In this document: one piece after another, positions 25,801-28,144 of the stretch
How the letters are laid out: every line of letters starts with the position of its first letter
Numbering within the stretch: position 1 is the stretch's first letter
From: Mnemiopsis leidyi
Lineage: Eukaryota > Ctenophora > Tentaculata > Lobata > Bolinopsidae
Reading direction: 5' to 3'
DNA length: 28,144 nucleotides
Assembly (NCBI GenBank): GCA_000226015.1
Contig: JH153936.1
Location: 140,711-168,854, forward strand
The notes under the pieces: model-generated
What the model saw: the letters and a program-made list of their open reading frames with translations, nothing else
What the model was told of the DNA's origin: nothing
The model's database searches: none
Program-made: the position numbers and the translations under genes

Positions 25801-27073
25801 GCCAAGACCATAACACGGTGGATAAACGTGGCGACCCTGTGTAAGAAGTACAACAACTTCGCCAGCCTCCTGCAGGTACTTAGTTCAAAGTTTACATGGA
25901 ATATGTCATTGCTACTCTGAGTGTGCTGCTTAGTGTACAATATTGTTCTAAATGCTCATGAAACCTAATGTAACGCCCTAATGACTTAATGACTTCATAA
26001 CAAATTTACTTCCAAGGCCCCCATCACGACTTTTTTAAGATGTGAAAGTGTGTGAGCCATTGCAATATTGCCAGATCTAATACAAAGATCGAGATGTGCA
26101 CGATTTTTATTCTCTTCAGTCAAAAACTCTACATTCTATTTTTGTCCACAGCTGACGTGGGTGTGAGTCTACACTTGAGTGTGTCTTATGAGAATGAGGG
26201 GCCCGCTAAAAGGAATAAGTGGTGGGGCCTTAAGAAGTATGACGTTAATGGGTCCACCAGCTCGAGTAGCGCTCAATTCTTATTAAGTTATTATACCCAG
26301 TCTCAAATACCATGTTTGGTATAACGACTTGCTCCCTCTTTATAATTGAGATGTGCATGTGGTACGGTGTGTTCGAGAATCGCTCCAGATTAGCTGGGCT
26401 TCTGGCCAAACATTGGCTCAATGTCCAATGTCCATCTACATCGAATAAATAATGACTGCATTGTAGGAATTTAATTGTAGAATTGTTGTAGTCAATGGTT
26501 AGAAAGTGCAAATTGCAAATCTACATTTGTCCAAAGAATGTGGCTGCGACGTGTAATCACTCATTAAAGTATTCCATTACCTATTGTTGTACTTGTAGCT
26601 TTTCAAGGACAGAGAGGACTTGATCTAAACTAAAACTCTTCAACAGTTGTACTTCAATAACAAAAAGTCGGAACAGCATGGAATTTTGTACATTTAAAGG
26701 TGGACAAATTTTAAGTTTTCTTTTCATACATTTCAGGTGGTGGCAGGACTTACATTCAGTGCTATTCAGAGACTGAAGTACACGTGGTGTATTGTGCCTC
26801 AAGAGGTGGTTAAGAATTATAGAATATGGATTGCCTTCCTCTTTTTATTCTATAGCAGAATTCTTTTTCAGATTTCTTTTAAAATAGTGTGTTATAAGTA
26901 CGGAAATACTGCAATATATTAACTAAATATATTAAATTGATGAATCGTCAGATCTGGTATTCCTGCCATTTTGACTACAAACTTCTACTTCAGATTAAAA
27001 GTGAGCTCAATGCACTAAAGGAAGTTGTGTCCGTAGCTAACCGGTTTAAAAACATGAAAGCAGAAATAAAGAG
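4586..27073 (+). CDS. RASGRF: RasGRF-like Ras guanine-nucleotide exchange factor, partial, 13 exons
   Basis: Joined exons: 4586-4840, 5989-6180, 8309-8382, 9441-9516, 21991-22062, 22842-22931, 23164-23264, 23530-23623, 23789-23935, 24178-24354, 25668-25875, 26737-26805, 26994-27073. Domain order is DH end, PH, REM (RasGEF-N), CDC25/RasGEF, which is the C-terminal two thirds of the RASGRF1/2 family. These are membrane-associated, Ca2+/calmodulin-responsive exchange factors that load GTP on Ras through CDC25 and on Rac through DH. Family assignment rests on exon-by-exon similarity, e.g. EQTSDSES near the DH end, FVRQG at the PH start, VRYASLDKLLERL for REM, RFKNMK in the catalytic domain. The PH1, IQ and most of the DH domain would be left of the window; the final RasGEF helices are right of it. 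All visible exons are open. One junction (exon 9/10) has a one-base phase conflict, and intron 7 seems to use a GC donor. No promoter or start codon is in the window. Confidence 0.9.
4853..5395. repeat. 23-24 bp GTAC-rich minisatellite in intron 1
   Basis: About 22 degenerate copies of a unit like gtaccgtacatttgtacaac (period 23-24 bp; e.g. cagtgt at 4935 and 4958). The unit is rich in GTAC and TTGTACAA palindromes, so single strands could fold repeatedly. It begins about twelve bases after the exon 1 donor. Tyr/Cys-rich frames on both strands come from the repeat. Confidence 0.93.
5396..5856. other. unique part of RasGRF intron 1
   Basis: Nothing is recognised between the GTAC array and the acceptor array of exon 2. 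The one 77-codon minus-strand frame (5561-5794) has no family resemblance. Confidence 0.5.
5857..6012 (+). repeat. 38-bp tandem array duplicating the exon 2 splice acceptor
   Basis: Four copies at an exact 38-bp period, each holding the intron end (ttataattttacag) and the exon start (gagtacggtttggtagcact). AG dinucleotides end at 5874, 5912, 5950 and 5988. Copies differ by a few bases. Only the last is followed by the true exon. From each of the first three, the exon frame hits TAA after eight or nine codons. Confidence 0.95.
5989..6180 (+). CDS. RASGRF: RasGRF exon 2: second half of PH domain
   Basis: The exon has 64 codons, phase 0 to 0. The acceptor is aattttacag (AG at 5987-5988) and the donor is CAG/GTAAAC at 6181. 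It starts EYGLVALNHCILIEE, matching the PH strand that reads as LIDCTLLEEP in vertebrate RasGRF, and ends DKASWTVDISQ, equivalent to EKAAWTSDISQ, the PH C-terminal helix. The exon start and acceptor are preceded by three more tandem copies at a 38-bp period. Only the fourth acceptor opens the full reading frame, because each of the upstream ones meets a TAA after eight or nine codons. Confidence 0.92.
6203..6312. repeat. degenerate T-rich tandem repeat after exon 2 donor
   Basis: Repeated modules of the kind aagttta-agt-ttccct-attttA occur near 6203, 6256 and 6281, with partial copies between, just downstream of the exon 2 donor. They are T-rich and imperfect, and of no known family. Confidence 0.6.
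6313..8308. other. RasGRF intron 2, no further feature recognised
   Basis: Short unrelated frames only. The stretch is bounded by the exon 2 donor (with the repeat above) and the exon 3 acceptor. Confidence 0.55.
8309..8382 (+). CDS. RASGRF: RasGRF exon 3: start of PH-to-REM linker
   Basis: This 74-nt exon starts in phase 0 and ends after two bases of a codon. The acceptor is tattgcag and the donor is CCTAG/GTTTGA at 8383. It encodes CIENLQSETSSHS followed by a serine-rich stretch ending SNDPR. CIENLQ directly follows the PH helix DISQ in the joined protein and aligns with CVDNIR at the same place in vertebrate RasGRF. The two-base end phase fits exon 4, which contributes one base. The donor (GTTTGA) is weak, so support comes mainly from phase and family alignment. 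Confidence 0.75.
8441..8557. repeat. short foldback (inverted repeat) in intron 3
   Basis: The arms cttacccgggattat (8441-8455) and ataatctcgggtaag (8543-8557) are inverted copies with one mismatch in 15. The interior also holds paired cccgg-type motifs (gaccggga, ttttcccggccg). The roughly 117-bp size suits a small MITE or foldback relic; no target duplication was established. Confidence 0.55.
9441..9516 (+). CDS. RASGRF: RasGRF exon 4: end of PH-to-REM linker
   Basis: This 76-nt exon has one base completing the previous codon, then 25 codons. The acceptor is tatttttcag with a good pyrimidine tract and the donor is AAG/GTGAGA. It encodes SDPRLFADGASIKYSLRMNS then GQTPK, which aligns position by position with the vertebrate RasGRF segment SDASLYCDDVDIRFSKTMNS that leads straight into IRYAS of the REM domain. 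Exon 5 begins VRYAS in the matching phase. The downstream intron is 12.5 kb and hosts the GPCR gene and several transposons. Confidence 0.88.
9517..10381. other. RasGRF intron 4, left part, no gene recognised
   Basis: This stretch runs between the exon 4 donor and the MULE insertion. It is AT-rich with no supported coding signal. Confidence 0.5.
10382..10391. repeat. left target-site duplication of MULE
   Basis: CCAAAAATAG is identical to 11994-12003 at the other end of the element. Confidence 0.85.
10392..10583. repeat. left terminal inverted repeat of MULE
   Basis: About 190 bp. The outer part has tandem ggactctaggtcggg-type units, the inner part the segment ending catagtttgtgacaaagagt. 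It pairs with 11819-11993. Two additional units (10586-10637) lie just inside on this side only. Confidence 0.85.
11229..11511. repeat. 283-bp duplicate, left copy (before N gap)
   Basis: Nearly identical to 11523-11805, with small indels (gggttgaaagg versus gggttggaaagg; tttgacttt versus ttgactt; one T in a T-run). It ends exactly at the N run. The missing G shifts the transposase frame in this copy. Confidence 0.95.
11512..11522. other. assembly gap, 11 N
   Basis: A run of 11 ambiguous bases between two copies of the same 283-bp sequence. This is characteristic of unmerged overlapping contig ends. Confidence 0.99.
11523..11805. repeat. 283-bp duplicate, right copy (after N gap)
   Basis: It starts exactly after the N run and matches 11229-11511. 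This copy keeps the transposase frame better (KKRWVGKDAAMKRIV). Confidence 0.95.
11819..11993. repeat. right terminal inverted repeat of MULE
   Basis: Reverse complement of the left TIR, beginning gtaactctttgtcacaaact and ending in cccgacctagagtcc units. It has one fewer outer unit than the left copy, which accounts for the small length difference. Confidence 0.85.
11994..12003. repeat. right target-site duplication of MULE
   Basis: CCAAAAATAG is identical to 10382-10391. Confidence 0.85.
12004..12622. other. intron 4 between MULE and CA-type repeat, no gene recognised
   Basis: Two plus-strand frames of 60-75 codons (12107-12289, 12382-12609) have no recognisable domain or splice context. 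Confidence 0.45.
12623..12697. repeat. 25-bp tandem repeat, three copies
   Basis: The unit is cacaaacacgcacatattac plus acaga. Copies start at 12623, 12648 and 12673. Confidence 0.92.
12891..13135. repeat. 35-bp minisatellite, seven copies
   Basis: The unit is tgcagtatctagttttattc plus aatgtgtaataacag (35 bp), with starts at 12891, 12926, 12961, 12996, 13031, 13066 and 13101. Copies differ at a few positions. Confidence 0.96.
13136..14637. other. intron 4, AT-rich, no gene recognised
   Basis: This stretch holds a small GC-rich hairpin (aacccg/cgggtt near 13800-13820) and, from about 13880 to 14460, very A/T-rich sequence with interrupted frames that could be an unidentifiable decayed element. 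Nothing firm can be called. Confidence 0.4.
14747..15060. repeat. A/T-only low-complexity tract
   Basis: The strand is dominated by A runs and gaaaaa/ttgaaaaa motifs. The Phe/Ile/Lys-rich minus-strand frames here (14758-14946, 14949-15143) are composition artefacts. Confidence 0.85.
15113..15174. repeat. 19-bp tandem repeat, three copies plus a remnant
   Basis: The unit is gaccagtcccactaactgg (19 bp). Each copy contains the inverted pair CCAGT/ACTGG, and adjacent copies form GGGAC/GTCCC, so the array can fold. Confidence 0.93.
15580..15879. mobile_element. 300-bp MITE with TA duplication, Tc1/mariner-pogo-like ends
   Basis: Ends CAGTAAACCCTCTATTTACC (left) and GGTTTTACTG (right, inverted CAGTAAAACC) are flanked by TA on both sides (15578-15579, 15880-15881). 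The interior repeats at exactly 100 bp: gggggaaagggagaaggc begins at 15608, 15708 and 15808. Each repeat has its own internal ggttttactgta end. It has no coding capacity. The superfamily is inferred from the TA target and the CAGT terminus. Confidence 0.85.
16151..16968. other. intron 4, no gene recognised
   Basis: Overlapping 60-100 codon frames on both strands (16014-16522) show no domain. A short duplicated phrase, tttaattcttaaa, occurs near 16541-16573. Confidence 0.45.
16969..17229. mobile_element. foldback/MITE-like element, about 260 bp
   Basis: The left arm 16969-17020 (ctcataacttcggttctgat ... tgatgaaactttcagg) and the right arm 17186-17229 (cctgaaattttcatc ... aagaacgaaagttat) are imperfect inverted copies over about 45-50 bp. 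No coding content. Target duplication not established. Confidence 0.6.
17230..18685. other. intron 4, AT-rich, downstream of the minus-strand GPCR
   Basis: No gene is recognised. This side would hold the 3' UTR of the GPCR; I could not identify a convincing polyadenylation signal close to its stop. Confidence 0.45.
18686..19957 (-). CDS. intronless divergent class A-like GPCR, 423 aa
   Basis: This is a seven-helix membrane receptor of unknown ligand. Helices by hydrophobicity: TM1 37-65 (N57), TM2 73-99 (D83), TM3 123-150, TM4 162-183 (W173), TM5 268-298 (P279 or P282), TM6 315-341, TM7 368-396. N57, D83, W173 and the NP at 389-390 are the class A landmarks. Departures: the DRY position reads TRA (145-147), the TM7 motif is NPAII, no Cys sits at the start of TM3, and TM6 has SNTISF where a Pro is usual. 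The second extracellular loop is about 85 residues with Cys 241, 247, 252 and 266 and a semi-hydrophobic stretch 211-229. Sequons are at N4 and N246. The start ATG has A at -3 and G at +4. It lies antisense inside RasGRF intron 4. The type resembles expanded chemoreceptor-like families of lophotrochozoans (inference); the exact family is not identified. Confidence 0.9.
   Translation of the reverse strand: MAFNRTKAPTEGAMLHLEFLKFVSGIGYRTFQQQDRYILNIIVVCIAISVIFIIFLNSFVVHYYWDRLSSRIPFLFTLVAFGDLGMGISGVLNIFSLLTYQQVELPEDKPSYVDPHFERVLMINYAWSNVAVKVSVFVNVILAVTRAMAIVNPFRRFNRSVITQLLVSYLLLWVLIVGGEIYFTRLSIDKSWQKFLRESNSPLQTFNSKMFMHAWYFLFTTVPGYMLSLDGIGQIEQKMYCENPYNCSFHFCYDPPAGAGFDNEGCEQFFGFFWLLAPNVLPALVVLVCLVLIIATFWKRVERLSSKDRSVNNRSTVSVILVSIVYIISNTISFIFVVVMIYSPLLKRGEGVERSGSHITVSDPGHVRAFYWLMFVFQNGVPLLNSLLNPAIIIFRGTTLRQNFMKQFLGVAVDRTLEDSVRT
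19958..20125. promoter_or_regulatory. 5' flank of the minus-strand GPCR
   Basis: This would contain the GPCR 5' UTR or promoter by position only. No TATA box or initiator can be singled out in the AT-rich sequence. Confidence 0.25.
20126..20571. mobile_element. possible MITE bounded by G10 and C10
   Basis: A run of exactly ten G (20126-20135) and a run of exactly ten C (20562-20571) are in inverted orientation. Inside both ends are inverted matches: aaaaaacagt (20146-20155) against actgtttttt (20532-20541), and cacc near the left against gggtg near the right. The arms are imperfect and of unequal spacing, so this is a decayed or coincidental pair. Confidence 0.4.
20572..21882. other. intron 4, right part, no gene recognised
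   Basis: AT-rich. Overlapping frames of 60-79 codons around 21036-21291 have no recognisable domain. Confidence 0.45.
21883..21990 (+). repeat. 45-bp tandem repeat leading into the exon 5 acceptor
   Basis: Units start at 21883, 21928 and 21973 (acggtgt-tctatttc...). The third is truncated by the genuine acceptor. The first unit contains TTTCCAG (AG 21900-21901), the second has TTCCTGG. If the first were used, the exon would read stop (TAA) after eight codons. Confidence 0.85.
21991..22062 (+). CDS. RASGRF: RasGRF exon 5: REM (RasGEF-N) domain start
   Basis: The exon has 24 codons, phase 0 to 0. The acceptor is gtctatttcag (AG 21989-21990) and the donor is TTG/GTAAGT, a full consensus. It encodes VRYASLDKLLERLMDARFLG then VEYL, the first REM helix. 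The vertebrate counterpart is [20 protein letters not shown]. Just upstream are two further copies of a 45-bp unit containing the acceptor motif. One copy keeps TTTCCAG, the other has lost the AG. Confidence 0.93.
22063..22841. other. RasGRF intron 5
   Basis: No feature recognised. A plus frame running on from exon 5 to 22338 is intron read-through past a consensus donor. A B-box-like string ggattcgaacg at about 22227 lacks the rest of a tRNA. Confidence 0.6.
22842..22931 (+). CDS. RASGRF: RasGRF exon 6: REM domain, second part
   Basis: The exon has 30 codons, phase 0 to 0. The acceptor is cttgatttcag and the donor is AAG/GTAGAA. It encodes NTFLLTYRCFTDGHTVLGYI followed by INTYYDALAK. NTFLxTYRxFT is the diagnostic REM motif shared by RasGRF and SOS-type exchange factors. 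The REM domain packs against and stabilises the catalytic CDC25 domain. Confidence 0.94.
23164..23264 (+). CDS. RASGRF: RasGRF exon 7: short REM-to-CDC25 linker, probable GC donor
   Basis: From 23164 the protein reads LPDNGVPESPSYLPKN, then EKHSPPPRHSLTSIG. The SPPP with following serines resembles the RKFSSPPP region after the REM domain in vertebrate RasGRF. Two in-phase acceptors are possible: AG ending at 23163 (gtgcgttcag) or nine bases earlier at 23154 (gtaatccag), differing by three residues. The favoured donor is TTGG/GCAAGT at 23265, a strong GC-AG type donor. It leaves two codon bases and matches exon 8 starting at 23530. A GT four bases later (CAA/GTGTCA) is a poor donor and would need exon 8 to begin at 23411. 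Borders are therefore tentative. Confidence 0.65.
23289..23360. repeat. tandem repeat with TTGCACGTGTTTT core in intron 7
   Basis: Three imperfect copies of ttattgcacgtgtttt lie within 72 bp. Each includes the palindrome CACGTG (E-box core). It sits shortly after the exon 7 donor. Confidence 0.8.
23530..23623 (+). CDS. RASGRF: RasGRF exon 8: start of CDC25/RasGEF catalytic domain
   Basis: One base completes the previous codon, then 31 codons run to the donor CAG/GTACCA at 23624. The acceptor is gttaacccacag. It encodes SESVFMAAKYYSEVAMRVFN then VIKSWISKYYQ. VFNVIKSWISKYYQ aligns with VLNVLRHWVSKHSQ of vertebrate RasGRF, where the CDC25 module begins. An alternative upstream acceptor at 23410 (gaaatttcag) gives a phase-0 exon of 71 codons, but the added 40 residues have no family resemblance. 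The 3' border is firm, the 5' border less so. Confidence 0.78.
23789..23935 (+). CDS. RASGRF: RasGRF exon 9: N-terminal CDC25 helices
   Basis: The exon has 49 codons in phase 0. The acceptor is gacttttcag and the donor is TAC/GTATGA. It encodes DFVSDPSLHQRLMMFLDQVA, a segment with CNESNMTQCGRKAVNIIHRL and ends LEDKDLEDLY. The Q/DF junction with exon 8 is conserved in vertebrate RasGRF (SQDFE), and RKAVNIIHRL parallels RKAAANIIRTL. The end phase (0) does not fit the only good acceptor of exon 10, which needs two donated bases. Confidence 0.9.
24178..24354 (+). CDS. RASGRF: RasGRF exon 10: central CDC25 helices, 5' phase conflict
   Basis: The reading frame with family similarity starts at 24179: SLALQEASSAAYPIGEIYNH then YFNKSGDY, and later VMAQQLTILEHWALTEIAP. 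EVMAQQLTILEHWAL aligns with LEIAEQLTLLDHLVF of vertebrate RasGRF. The donor CAAA/GTAAGT at 24355 is consensus and leaves two bases for exon 11. The plausible acceptor is cccacttag (AG 24176-24177), giving one base before the frame. Exon 9 ends in phase 0, so the junction is off by one base. No nearby AG gives phase 0 with a credible acceptor context. A single-base sequence error, a microexon or alternative donor use could explain it. Confidence 0.82.
24355..25397. other. RasGRF intron 10, no feature recognised
   Basis: Unique sequence up to the 18-bp array; no exon or transposon is supported. Confidence 0.5.
25398..25541. repeat. 18-bp tandem array, eight copies
   Basis: The unit is gacctggactgagtgttt. 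Eight contiguous 18-bp copies run from 25398 to 25541. It is open in one plus frame as a six-residue repeat (CLTWTE), but has no acceptor or domain context, so it is not taken as coding. Confidence 0.96.
25668..25875 (+). CDS. RASGRF: RasGRF exon 11: CDC25 catalytic core
   Basis: One base completes the codon for N, then 69 codons in frame. The acceptor is ctttatttcag and the donor is CAG/GTACTT. It encodes EFLDKSWVKDKERAPHICSI, then CDKMSNMVASEVLSGE and TITRWINVATLCKKYNNF. It parallels the vertebrate RasGRF segments EEFFGQGW, FNDISNLIASEI and IEKWVAVADICRCLHNYN. This is the best conserved part of the Ras-binding catalytic bowl. An 18-bp tandem array ends about 125 bases upstream. Confidence 0.95.
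25876..26736. other. RasGRF intron 11
   Basis: A 90-codon plus frame (26052-26324) lies here behind a gtccacag, but the RasGEF alignment passes directly from exon 11 to exon 12, so it is not an exon of this gene. Nothing else is seen. Confidence 0.5.
26737..26805 (+). CDS. RASGRF: RasGRF exon 12: CDC25 core helix
   Basis: The exon has 23 codons, phase 0 to 0. The acceptor is catacatttcag and the donor is GAG/GTGGTT. It encodes VVAGLTFSAIQRLKYTWCIV then PQE. SAIQRLKYTW matches SAIFRLKKTW, the invariant RasGEF signature. The donor is weak, and the frame stays open past it to 26922. Joining at 26805 keeps exactly the vertebrate spacing between the TW motif and RFKN in exon 13. Confidence 0.93.
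26994..27073 (+). CDS. RASGRF: RasGRF exon 13: CDC25 helical hairpin, last exon in window
   Basis: This is 80 nt: 26 codons plus two bases. The acceptor is cttctacttcag and the donor is AAGAG/GTGAGT, a strong site. It encodes IKSELNALKEVVSVANRFKN then MKAEIK, equivalent to the helix running into GRFKNLREALK in RasGRF, just before the conserved PPCVPYLG segment. That following exon is not found in the remaining 1.07 kb, so the gene continues to the right. Confidence 0.9.
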
Positions 27074-28144
27074 GTGAGTTGGCGATAACTTCATACATGA
27101 ATAATCCCTACTCCCTAGATACAATAAACTGCTGCTGCAACACATCTGTGATTTAACATCTATAATTCCATGTTTAACTACACCATGGTGGTTTTGTAAT
27201 GTGACAATCACAATGTGCCAACCGCAAATAACGGAAATAATGTTACGGCTCTCATATTCATCGCCTGAAAAATTTACGTCCTCTGTGCTTCTGTGCTTTT
27301 GAGCAATAAAGGCGATTTAAAAAGTAAGGAATGCTCTTTATCTTGTCAAGTCTAGTCGAACTGTCTGAAATCTAGGGTGAACTACCTACTCAAAATGCAG
27401 CTTGAATACTAAAAACGGAACCTCCCGCTCATTCCATAATTTCACTACCTTACAGTATTACCTGAATATGATTAAATGTTAATTGGGTAACCTCATCGCA
27501 TCGTGGCTCATTACGATAACAGTAATTGAACTTCAATTTTAAAGTTTCAACTTGCTATAAGTGAAAAGATCACCTCATTCAAAAATAGCAACTTATACAA
27601 TTATCTAAAATTTATACAATTGTCTGAAATTTAGCCTTATTTCTGAATTTTGAATGACCTCAGCTAGGAGGCTAGAGCGTTTCCTTATTGAGAAAGATTA
27701 TTAAGAATTGATGAAAAGTTTATGGAAAAATTAAAACCTTAGCCAGAAAACTTTGCTACTTAATCATGGATATACCAAAATTCATGTAAAATCAGGATGT
27801 TAACTACTAGAGCAATTCAACTATTCAACTGATCAACAGAACTAGAACCAAAATCAATTAAATTCTTTGAACCAATCTGGCGAATCTTTGGAAGTTCTAG
27901 ATACCAAAGGTTAATGGCGACAAATTGTGATGATCACGCCATACGCACGCCCGGCCTAAACCCGCTCTCCAATCACGATGCTCGATAAGCCATTTTGAGA
28001 AATGACTCAGTACAAAGATTTTCATGAATTGGCAAGATTTGAAGTAACATCTTATCGGTAAAAAGATGTGATATCTGAAATTTTCAACAATAACTTATAG
28101 ATATTTTAAAATCGCAATCTTTAAAAGTCTCAATTTCATCCTGA
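27074..28144. other. start of RasGRF intron 13
   Basis: The conserved PYLG-type RasGEF exon expected next does not occur in this AT-rich 1.07 kb. No other feature is recognised. Confidence 0.55.

Noticed and set aside
25659-25940. 93-codon minus-strand frame over exon 11
   Set aside because: Antisense shadow of the well conserved RasGEF exon.
26052-26324. 90-codon plus frame behind a gtccacag in intron 11
   Set aside because: The RasGEF alignment is continuous from exon 11 to exon 12 without it, and the translation resembles no domain.

Overview
This is animal (metazoan) genomic DNA: short coding exons with GT/AG borders lie inside long AT-rich introns full of tandem repeats and transposon remnants. 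The gene set points to an invertebrate. There is one ortholog of the vertebrate RASGRF1/RASGRF2 family and one highly divergent single-exon seven-helix receptor of the kind that is expanded in molluscs and other lophotrochozoans. The phylum is a low-confidence guess. Bacterial features (operons, ribosome binding sites, CRISPR) are absent.

The window is dominated by the plus-strand RasGRF-like gene, which enters from the left and runs off the right end. I could place 13 exons: the end of the DH domain plus PH domain (4586-4840, 5989-6180), a PH-to-REM linker (8309-8382, 9441-9516), the REM/RasGEF-N domain (21991-22062, 22842-22931), a short linker (about 23164-23264) and the catalytic CDC25/RasGEF domain (23530-23623, 23789-23935, 24178-24354, 25668-25875, 26737-26805, 26994-27073). 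All junctions agree in phase except exon 9 to exon 10, which is off by one base. N-terminal exons (PH1, IQ, DH core) and the last RasGEF exons are outside the window.

Intron 4 (9517-21990, 12.5 kb) is an accessory region. From left to right it holds: a Mutator-like (MULE) element with long terminal inverted repeats, a perfect 10-bp target duplication and a transposase relic; an 11-N assembly gap inside that element flanked by a 283-bp duplication; a 35-bp tandem array; a CCGG-rich possible transposon containing an AT-rich tract and a 300-bp TA-flanked MITE; a foldback element; and an intact intronless 423-residue GPCR gene on the minus strand (18686-19957), nested antisense in the RasGRF gene.

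The most unusual structural signal is tandem duplication across splice acceptors. Exon 2 is preceded by three extra 38-bp copies of its own 3' splice site and exon start, and every extra copy leads to an in-frame stop. Exon 5 has a similar 45-bp array with one decoy acceptor. Exon 1 is squeezed between a CA-rich array that ends about 10 nt before its acceptor and a GTAC-rich array that begins about 12 nt after its donor. The left end (1-4585) is repeat-rich intron in which I recognise no exon.
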